Positions 5,465-11,098 of a DNA stretch of 11,098 nt are shown here, piece after piece. The position numbers and the translations under genes were made by a program. The first letter of the stretch is position 1. The number at the start of each line of letters is the position of its first letter. The stretch spans positions 1-11,098 of the forward strand of contig JANQPK010000137.1 of NCBI GenBank assembly GCA_028289505.1. The letters run 5' to 3'. Origin of the DNA: Cyclobacteriaceae bacterium. GTDB taxonomy: Bacteria > Bacteroidota > Bacteroidia > Cytophagales > Cyclobacteriaceae. The notes beneath the pieces are model-generated. The model had not been told where the DNA came from. It saw only the letters and a program-made list of their open reading frames with translations, and did no database searches.

Positions 5465-7884
5465 CAGTATTCACTTATACTGGATCCTGCTTTTTCACTC
5501 AGGTTGGTCCGACCCGGATCTCCGCGATACTGAATTTCACTACTGCCATCACTACTGGCATCCAGCGAATTGCCGGAAAATACTTTGGCAGAACTGGCTC
5601 CATCTGCAGTTATGGTAACATGGTCCGCCTCAAAATAGAGTGAATTCAGGATGCTACCACCTCTTAACTGGGCATCAATGTAGTTTCCATTTCCCTCCAG
5701 GATCAACTTCGAACCACCTCTCAATTCCAATTCCAGGTTTTCCGTAACATTAATTGCTCCTTCGGTTACGGAAACCCCGGAAAGCTCCATTTTAAGATTG
5801 TCCACTTCAATGTCATTGAGATAGCCTTTGCTAACTCCAGATAGATACACTTCTTCCAGGTCGCGTATTTGAACATTTACTTCAATGCCCCGGTTCTTTT
5901 TCTTATTCGAATAGCGCTCTTCATCAAATCCAATTTTCAACAAACCTCCTTCATTCTGGATCTCCACTTCCTCTACGAATGCCTCTTCTCCAACCAAGCT
6001 TATGGAACTACTATCTCCCTGTCGAATATTCACGATGAAATCATCCCCAACCTGTAATCCGCTGAATGATCCAACCTCGAAGGATTTTTGGTAATTACCG
6101 CTATAGTAATCATCGTCGTCATAGTCATCATCATCGGTTACGCAGGTAAGGCACCTAAGCCCAGCCTCCGTAAAGATCCAGGTGTTACCCTCCATTTGAG
6201 AAACGCTAAAGCCACTGCGGTAAATGGTATTCCTGATTATATGCTTCAAGTTCTCGTTCATAAAAAATTCCTGATTGTAGGGGATATACAGCTCCATATC
6301 AAGTGACTGTGCCCTAAACTGAGCGTCGTCTTTAAAGGTGATATTGGAGTCAAATACCAGTAGAGAATCTTCCTTTGTAACATGATAATCTACCATTTGA
6401 GCATTTGTCATAGCTTCTTGCCTGGTACGACCTCTGGAATTGAACTTACTGACCAATTTAAAATGCTCCTCCTCATGACCATATAGCCTCAGTTTGGTGA
6501 CCTGGTAATCATCCATGCCGACTTCCTTCAATTCAAGTACCGCGCGCTTACCTTGGAAGTCATAATTTTGTACAACACGATGGGTGCCTTCTGTTTTATA
6601 CTGCTGGACTACACCAGGCACCGTAAGACCTAGTCCCAGTAAACTTACAATCCAAATGGCAAACATCGACCAGCCTACGGTAGCTGAAATGATCCTTTGT
6701 TTGGCAATGATCATCACACCTAATAAAGCTATGGTTAGAGTCGGTATGAACAGACTAAAGAAAGCAGCAATACTGCCGAATACCGGAATGGAGCCCTTGA
6801 TCAAATTTAACGGAAGATCGCCCATCACCATAGTATCAGCCCCACTGACAATACCCAGTAATACTCCAAGAGCTACAATCAAAGCAAAAAGCATGGATAC
6901 GGACAGTAACACCAAAAAGATTCCCACAATTACCCTGATTGCTTCAACCAGGAACAATAATAGTGGCCCTAGGGCCTGACCTAATCCTGAAATCACTGTG
7001 GCGATTAAACGGAATGGGAACAATAGAATTTTCACAAACAGGTTCTCTTCTTCATTGTCTCCTACATTCAAACTGCGTTTAATATTAGATTCAATGTTGG
7101 AAAGGGTAACGCTTTCCCCTTGCATTTGCATTTTATCGGTGATGGTTTTGGCTTCAGGGGTAATGATCCACATGATAATGTAGATGAGAAATCCAGCACC
7201 ACCGAAGAAGAAGGTGATGACAAAGATTAGTCGTATTATGGTGGCCTCAGTACCGAAATACGCGCCAATTCCACTAGCAACACCTGCTATCACTCGATCC
7301 TCCGGATTGCGAAATAATTTCTTGATTTCTTTATCTTCCTCCAGTTCGTCAGAGGCCGGTACCACAATCCAGAAAATGATATAGCCGATCAAGAAGAAGC
7401 CACTAGCTGCTCCCCAAAGAAATACATCCAACCCTAAAACACCGATAACCAATATCAATCTGATCCACAAAGGATCGATCCCGAAGTAATGGGCTAAGCC
7501 AGAGGCTACACCGCCCAGTACTTTTCTCTTATTATCTCGAAACAGCTTTTTGGGTATATCCGTGGATCCTGTCTTGCTATACTGTTGTTGCTGATGCTGT
7601 TGTTGTTCTTTGGGTTCTTCGATGGCCTCAAAATCCTGAATACTACCCATGGTGGTGATCAGACTCTCTACATCCTCTGCATTGATTACTTGCTTCCCGT
7701 TGGTCAATTTTGATAGGAATATCTCTGCGATGCGGTTTTCAATATCAGAGACAATTTCTTTGCTGTCGTCGTAGGAGGAGAAGTATTGGTTTATAGAATC
7801 CAGATAGTTACGCAGGGTTTCATAACCATCTTCTTCGATGTGAAATATTATGCCGCTAATATTTATGCTGATATTTTTTTTCAT
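5464..7884 (-). CDS. tandem PspC-domain membrane protein with C-terminal GIN (DUF2807) domain
   Basis: An 806-residue envelope protein. Layout: an N-terminal cytosolic segment typical of Bacteroidota PspC proteins (1-90); a Gln-rich linker (94-101); two PspC domains (about 112-177, RKVLGGVASGLAHYFGID, and 188-245, DRVIAGVASGIGAYFGTE), each with a hydrophobic helix; further membrane segments (about 284-424); a region of unknown fold (425-580); a CLTC pair (578-581) followed by the Asp/Tyr-rich tract 584-594; and a C-terminal GIN domain (about 600-806). In that domain the motif x-x-G-x-S recurs about every 20 residues: LSGVS 681, LSGVS 701, LRGGS 721, LRGGS 740, then weaker forms near 760 and 778, as expected for rungs of a beta-helix. 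PspC domains are linked to membrane stress; GIN domains are probably extracytoplasmic. Substrate or partner is unknown. The ATG at 7884 follows AGGGAA and lies 9 nt after padR, so PadR probably controls it. Confidence 0.93.
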   Translation of the reverse strand: MKKNISINISGIIFHIEEDGYETLRNYLDSINQYFSSYDDSKEIVSDIENRIAEIFLSKLTNGKQVINAEDVESLITTMGSIQDFEAIEEPKEQQQHQQQQYSKTGSTDIPKKLFRDNKRKVLGGVASGLAHYFGIDPLWIRLILVIGVLGLDVFLWGAASGFFLIGYIIFWIVVPASDELEEDKEIKKLFRNPEDRVIAGVASGIGAYFGTEATIIRLIFVITFFFGGAGFLIYIIMWIITPEAKTITDKMQMQGESVTLSNIESNIKRSLNVGDNEEENLFVKILLFPFRLIATVISGLGQALGPLLLFLVEAIRVIVGIFLVLLSVSMLFALIVALGVLLGIVSGADTMVMGDLPLNLIKGSIPVFGSIAAFFSLFIPTLTIALLGVMIIAKQRIISATVGWSMFAIWIVSLLGLGLTVPGVVQQYKTEGTHRVVQNYDFQGKRAVLELKEVGMDDYQVTKLRLYGHEEEHFKLVSKFNSRGRTRQEAMTNAQMVDYHVTKEDSLLVFDSNITFKDDAQFRAQSLDMELYIPYNQEFFMNENLKHIIRNTIYRSGFSVSQMEGNTWIFTEAGLRCLTCVTDDDDYDDDDYYSGNYQKSFEVGSFSGLQVGDDFIVNIRQGDSSSISLVGEEAFVEEVEIQNEGGLLKIGFDEERYSNKKKNRGIEVNVQIRDLEEVYLSGVSKGYLNDIEVDNLKMELSGVSVTEGAINVTENLELELRGGSKLILEGNGNYIDAQLRGGSILNSLYFEADHVTITADGASSAKVFSGNSLDASSDGSSEIQYRGDPGRTNLSEKAGSSISEY

Positions 7885-7893
7885 TTCCCTAAA

Positions 7894-8229
7894 TTAAGAT
7901 TGTTTTTCAGAAATAATTTGATTGGTGGATTCCATCAATTCTTTCCAGGTTAGACCTAAACTGTTTAAAAAACTCCGTCCTTGGTCGGTTATGGTATAGT
8001 ACTTTCTGGGTGGCCCAGAGGTGGATTCTACCCATTTGTATTCCACTAAACCAGCTTTCCTAAGTCGGGTTAGTAGAGGATATAAGGTTCCCTCTACTAC
8101 CATGATCTTGGCCGAGGTCAGTTCTTCCAACATGTCTGAAGCATAGACTTCTCCCCGGCTAATTATATGAAGGATACAAAACTCCAGGATACCCTTTCGC
8201 ATTTGCACTTGTGTGTTCTCTAAGTTCAT
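7894..8229 (-). CDS. PadR-family transcriptional regulator
   Basis: A 111-residue winged-helix repressor that binds DNA as a dimer, usually repressing its own operon and responding to stress or small molecules. The start is set at ATG 8229-8227: the protein then begins MNLENTQVQMRKGILEFCIL, the usual PadR N-terminus, and AAAGAGGAAG precedes the codon. A longer frame to 8301 adds 24 residues without family resemblance and would run into the promoter. Seen in the sequence: helix-turn-helix segment with VYASDMLEEL, the conserved VVEGTLYPLLTRLRKAGLV recognition helix and wing entry, and SGPPRKYYTITDQGRSFL (wing), followed by a short C-terminal dimerisation helix. The next gene, the PspC/GIN protein, starts 9 nt after the stop, an arrangement often seen in Bacteroidota. 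Confidence 0.95.
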   Translation of the reverse strand: MNLENTQVQMRKGILEFCILHIISRGEVYASDMLEELTSAKIMVVEGTLYPLLTRLRKAGLVEYKWVESTSGPPRKYYTITDQGRSFLNSLGLTWKELMESTNQIISEKQS

Positions 8230-8240
8230 ACTTCCTCTTT
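8230..8240 (-). promoter_or_regulatory. ribosome-binding site that fixes the padR start
   Basis: On the minus strand AAAGAGGAAGT directly precedes ATG 8229. It is a fair Shine-Dalgarno match, notable because most genes in this window lack one. It supports the short 111-residue start rather than the upstream extension. Confidence 0.6.
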
Positions 8241-8268
8241 TCCAATAAATAATTTTTACGACTGTATT

Positions 8269-8302
8269 CAAATATACGGGAGAAGTACTGTGTATAGCCA
8301 AG
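8269..8302 (-). promoter_or_regulatory. promoter of the padR operon
   Basis: Read on the minus strand: CTTGG at 8302-8298 (-33 element), a 21-nt spacer, and TATATTTG at 8276-8269, a full match to the Bacteroidota -7 pattern TAnnTTTG. Transcription would begin near 8262, giving a leader of about 33 nt before the padR ATG. The spacing and the -7 match make this the best promoter call in the window. Confidence 0.72.
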
Positions 8303-8306
8303 TACT
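8283..8306. promoter_or_regulatory. direct repeat AAGTACT, candidate PadR operator
   Basis: AAGTACT occurs at 8283-8289 and 8300-8306, a 17-bp period, on the upstream side of the padR promoter; the right copy overlaps the -33 element. AGTACT is itself a palindrome, so each copy could be a half-site. PadR proteins commonly repress their own promoters through repeated or inverted sites; that these repeats are the operator is inference. Confidence 0.35.
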
Positions 8307-8503
8307 AAGCAAAAAATGTTACCTTGTAATAAAAAATATTAAATAAATCATATCTTTACTTTAATTAATCATATAAAAACAACAAGAACGTGCGCTTTAG
8401 TTTAAATTGCAGGTTGCATGGATGTGCATCCCCGAATCTTGATCACCGTTAATTCCAAATTGTTCATTTTACCTGTTGCCACTGTATGCTCAACCCTGTT
8501 GCT

Positions 8504-8541
8504 GTTGCTGCATCAACTGAGATTCCATAACTTTACTTTTG
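8504..8541 (+). promoter_or_regulatory. candidate promoter of the porV-like gene
   Basis: GTTG at 8504-8507, then 20 nt, then TAACTTTA (8528-8535); an overlapping TACTTTTG (8534-8541) is a better -7 match but lies 26 nt from GTTG. Either would start transcription near 8540-8548, giving a very short leader (about 5-13 nt) before the ATG at 8553. The call is weak and motif-based. Confidence 0.35.
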
Positions 8542-8552
8542 TATACACGAAT

Positions 8553-9635
8553 ATGGATGATTTTTTAAGGTGGGCCTTTTTTTTGGGGTTGTGGTTATTA
8601 CCTCTGGTAGCGGTTGGTCAAACTAACACTCCCAAGCATAGTAATGAATTCTTGTCCATTGGGGTGGGCGCGCGCAGCTTAGGGATGTCCAATGCGCAGG
8701 TCAGTGTTGCAGATAATGTCACCGCTGGTTTCTGGAATCCAGCAGGGCTGTTGGAAATAGATTCCAAATACCAGTTTGAACTGATGCATGCCAGTATGTT
8801 TGCCGGTATTGCCAACTTCGACTATGCTGGGTTTGCAACGCCTATCGACAGTTCCAATCACTTGGGATTTTCAGTGGTGCGTTTCGCAGTGGATGACATA
8901 CCCGATACCCGGTTTTTATACGATGCTAATGGAGCATTGAACTATAATAACATCTCGTTTTTTTCAGCTGCGGATTATGCCTTCATTTTTTCATTTGCCC
9001 GCAGGGTGAATTTCATTAAGGGTTTGAAACTTGGAGCCAATTTTAAAGTGGTGCATCGCACAGTAGGCGATTTTGCAAATGCCTGGGGGTTCGGATTGGA
9101 TTTTGGGGCCCAATTATCCGTGCAAAAATGGCGATTCGGATTAATGCTGAGAGACATAACTGGCACCTTTAACGCCTGGTCACACAATCCTGAACTGGTA
9201 ACCGATATTTACACTCAAACCGGTAATGAGATACCTGAAAACACGCTGGAAATTACTTTACCAAAACTAATATTAGGTGTGTCCAAGGATTGGCAGCTAA
9301 CCAATAATTTTTCCCTACTGGCTGCTGTAGATTTCGATGTTACCTTCGATGGTCAAAGAAATGTTCCGATTAGTTCCGAGGTAGTTTCCATCGATCCTCA
9401 TTTGGGATTGGAGGTGGGATACAAGCGCGTGGTATATCTGCGAGCAGGGGTTGGTAATATTCAGCAAATCAAGGACTTTGATCAGACTGAAAATACTATT
9501 GCCCAGTTAAACTTTGGTGTAGGGTTTCTAATAAAACAAGTCCAAATCGACTACGCACTCACCGACATGGGAGACCAGTCGGATGCCCTCTATTCTCACG
9601 TGTTCTCCATCAGAGCCAGTATAGACCAGAAGTAA
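8553..9635 (+). CDS. PorV/PorQ-family outer-membrane protein (T9SS-associated)
   Basis: A 360-residue protein. The start at 8553 is chosen because it gives a clean signal peptide (MDDFLRWAFFLGLWLLPLVAVGQ, cleavage near residue 22-23); an upstream ATG at 8418 would add 45 residues with an extra hydrophobic stretch. The mature N-terminus carries the family hallmark FLSIGVGARSLGMSNAQVSVA, followed by WNPAGLLEI, then many alternating hydrophobic strands expected of an outer-membrane beta-barrel of about 14 strands, to the C-terminal strand FSIRASI. PorV shuttles T9SS cargo from the translocon to the PorU sortase, and PorQ is related; this gene is a divergent family member and I cannot tell which role it has. 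It is followed after 6 nt by the PorU2-like gene, which suggests the two products work together. Confidence 0.82.
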   Translation: MDDFLRWAFFLGLWLLPLVAVGQTNTPKHSNEFLSIGVGARSLGMSNAQVSVADNVTAGFWNPAGLLEIDSKYQFELMHASMFAGIANFDYAGFATPIDSSNHLGFSVVRFAVDDIPDTRFLYDANGALNYNNISFFSAADYAFIFSFARRVNFIKGLKLGANFKVVHRTVGDFANAWGFGLDFGAQLSVQKWRFGLMLRDITGTFNAWSHNPELVTDIYTQTGNEIPENTLEITLPKLILGVSKDWQLTNNFSLLAAVDFDVTFDGQRNVPISSEVVSIDPHLGLEVGYKRVVYLRAGVGNIQQIKDFDQTENTIAQLNFGVGFLIKQVQIDYALTDMGDQSDALYSHVFSIRASIDQK

Positions 9636-9641
9636 CAGGCT

Positions 9642-11098
9642 GTGAAGGTTAGAATACCATGTACTTATTCAACCCTGCTGCTAATTATGCTATGGTTGGC
9701 CATTTTTGCTAAAACCAAGGCCCAACCTACCTCCTGGATTAATTATTCCCAATCTTACTATAAGATTAAGACCGGTGCCAATGGCATTCACCGTTTGACC
9801 TTTGAACAACTTCAGCAAGCCTCTTTTCCTTTCGAACAGGTAGACCCTGAGAATATTCAATTATTCCATCGAGGTGTTGAACAGGCAATTGAGGTTGTTG
9901 ACAATGGTGACAGCCAACTAAATCCGGGGGACTATATACAGTTTTATGGTATAAAGAACGACGGTTTACCGGATACAGAATTATATGTTACGCCTGAAGC
10001 TCAGCCTCATTTGTACCACAACCTGTATTCGGATACTACCGCCTACTTCCTTACCTGGAATCCTGGACTAACCGGTAAACGTATGAGCCAAATATCATAT
10101 TCAGCGCCTGGTACCACCCAGGTGGACTATCATTGGAGACAGGAATTATTGCTACTAACTTCTAATTTTAGTGCAGGACGCCGATATCCAGTGGGGGGTG
10201 GAGGTGCTACCTATCGCTCCCAGTTTGATTTTGGAGAAGGGTTTACCGGAAGTCGAATTCGAAATGGCAATGCTGAAGATTTCGAACTAGGTTCGATTGA
10301 TTTCCCCTATACCAATGGACCATCTCCTAGACTTGAAGTACTATTAGCTGGCCGCAACGAGGTAATACATAATGTCGAGGTTTTGGTTGGATCCGCAGGA
10401 AGTATGCGTTCCTTAGGTAATCTTCAGTTTGAATATTTTGACAACTATTTGTTTACTGCTGACCTATCCTGGTCCGACCTTTCCTCAGGTAATCCGCTAA
10501 TGATTAGGGTATCGGTTACCAGCAATAGCACGGATCAGGTATCCGTATCGTATATCAAGCTGAGATATCCCGAGCTGACGGAAATGGATGACCAACCCAG
10601 GAAAACCTTCGAAGTGGAGTCAGCAACATTTGATCAATCATTGGTTGTTAATGCTGCCAATCAAGGATTTAAGTTCTACGACATTACCGATGTAAATAAC
10701 CTCTCGATATTGGAGCATATTGAGCAAACCAATACTAGTACCATGGTAGTGCGGGCTTCAGTAGCAAATACCAGGATCTTGGCCGAACAGGCTCCTATAC
10801 CAGTGCTTGGTATTGAAAGGGTAGCTTTTCGCAGTATTGATCCTAGCAGCCACGATTATCTTATTATTTCACATAGTGCTCTGCGAAAGCCAACTGGTGA
10901 CTATCAGGATCCGGTGGAAGCCTATGCACAATACCGGGCGTCATCATCGGGAGGTGAGTTTGACACCCTGGTAGTAGATATGGATCTCCTGTACAATCAA
11001 TTCAATTATGGAGAGTTATCGCCTCTAGCCATCAGGCGTTTTGTCCAGTATATGTTGCCAGGAAACCCACAATATTTATTGCTACTAGGTAAAGGGTA
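9642..11098 (+). CDS. PorU2-like gingipain-family (C25) protein, 3' partial
   Basis: Open from a GTG at 9642 to the window edge (485 residues; the end is outside). GTG is the only usable start: the frame has a stop three codons upstream, and it gives a good signal peptide (MKVRIPCTYSTLLLIMLWLA, then AKTKAQ). An ATG at 9659 is out of frame. The first ~400 residues form a beta-rich PorU-type region (for example NYSQSYYKIKTGANGIHRLTF opening and a GDYIQFYG turn), and from about 405 the gingipain C25 fold starts: DYLIISH, then AYAQYR, VVDMDLLYNQFNYG, AIRRFVQYM, and PQYLLLLGKG at the edge. The catalytic His and Cys of C25 enzymes would lie further on and are not visible, so activity cannot be judged. 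PorU is the T9SS sortase; PorU2-type proteins are relatives with an unproven role. Confidence 0.85.
   Translation, partial: MKVRIPCTYSTLLLIMLWLAIFAKTKAQPTSWINYSQSYYKIKTGANGIHRLTFEQLQQASFPFEQVDPENIQLFHRGVEQAIEVVDNGDSQLNPGDYIQFYGIKNDGLPDTELYVTPEAQPHLYHNLYSDTTAYFLTWNPGLTGKRMSQISYSAPGTTQVDYHWRQELLLLTSNFSAGRRYPVGGGGATYRSQFDFGEGFTGSRIRNGNAEDFELGSIDFPYTNGPSPRLEVLLAGRNEVIHNVEVLVGSAGSMRSLGNLQFEYFDNYLFTADLSWSDLSSGNPLMIRVSVTSNSTDQVSVSYIKLRYPELTEMDDQPRKTFEVESATFDQSLVVNAANQGFKFYDITDVNNLSILEHIEQTNTSTMVVRASVANTRILAEQAPIPVLGIERVAFRSIDPSSHDYLIISHSALRKPTGDYQDPVEAYAQYRASSSGGEFDTLVVDMDLLYNQFNYGELSPLAIRRFVQYMLPGNPQYLLLLGKG

Larger units (their letters stand above)
8230..8552. other. divergent intergenic region between padR and the porV-like gene
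   Basis: A 323-bp AT-rich stretch with no independent gene. It holds the padR promoter and its direct repeat (left part), an A/T-rich stretch with TTAATTAA at 8361-8368 and no evident motif (about 8311-8400), and candidate promoter elements for the porV-like gene (8504-8541). The frame of the porV-like gene stays open back to an ATG at 8418, but that extension adds a second hydrophobic stretch before the signal peptide and is judged non-coding. Confidence 0.7.

Noticed and set aside
6584..6979. 131-residue plus-strand open frame opposite the PspC/GIN gene
   Set aside because: Low-complexity, Thr/Ile/Pro-rich antisense product of the membrane-segment codons, without recognisable domain or start signal.
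7582..7608. Triplet-repeat-like run (CTG/TTG) as a microsatellite
   Set aside because: It encodes the short Gln-rich linker of the PspC protein and is mixed CAA/CAG with an interrupting His codon; too short and impure to call a repeat feature.
8230..8301. N-terminal extension of padR to a start at 8301
   Set aside because: The extra 24 residues do not look like PadR, overlap the -7 promoter element, and the start at 8229 has a good ribosome-binding site.
8351..8358. TATCTTTA as the -7 element of a further plus-strand promoter
   Set aside because: The nearest TTG lies 24 nt upstream, outside the 19-21 nt spacing, and the last base of the motif does not match.
8418..8552. 45-residue N-terminal extension of the porV-like protein
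   Set aside because: It would place a hydrophobic segment before the clear signal peptide at 8553; PorV-family proteins begin with the signal peptide.

Overview
The window looks like an ordinary chromosome segment of a Bacteroidota bacterium, most likely of the Cytophagales/Fulvivirga–Reichenbachiella type; the genus is a guess. Supporting signs are promoter-like sites matching the Bacteroidota pattern TTG–N19-21–TAnnTTTG, mostly weak Shine-Dalgarno sites, a PadR + PspC/GIN-domain gene pair, and a pair of type IX secretion (T9SS)-related genes at the right end. Both outer genes are cut by the window edges.

Left part (1-3740, all + strand): the C-terminal end of a probable TPR protein; an orphan ABC ATPase of the LolD/MacB/FtsE group; a PduO-type cob(I)alamin adenosyltransferase; branched-chain aminotransferase (ilvE) with a good candidate promoter; and, 9 nt after ilvE, peptide chain release factor 2 (prfB). 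prfB is not one open frame: it starts at 2663, meets an in-frame TGA at 2723 and continues in the +1 frame through an almost canonical recoding site (AGGAGG-TAT-CTT-TGA-C), giving a 358-residue protein.

Middle part (3741-8229, - strand): read from right to left this is a probable operon of padR (transcription repressor), an 806-residue tandem PspC/GIN-domain membrane protein, and a polytopic membrane protein resembling GT-C glycosyltransferases. Each of the last two genes ends in the same 15-bp palindrome, ATGAGC-RAA-GCTCAT, which also supplies a second in-frame stop codon. The tract between prfB and this operon carries imperfect inverted repeats. Upstream of padR there is a convincing promoter with a direct repeat over its -33 side, a candidate autoregulatory operator.

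Right part (8230-11098, + strand): a 323-bp divergent intergenic region, then an outer-membrane PorV/PorQ-family protein and, 6 nt later, the first 485 residues of a gingipain-family (C25) PorU2-like protein. Together they form a two-gene T9SS-linked unit.

I see no mobile element, CRISPR array, tRNA/rRNA gene or clearly unprecedented system. The points most worth a second look are the prfB recoding site in a lineage that generally does not rely on Shine-Dalgarno pairing, the PadR/PspC/GIN/GT-C operon, the paired palindromes at stop codons, and the PorV-PorU2 pair.
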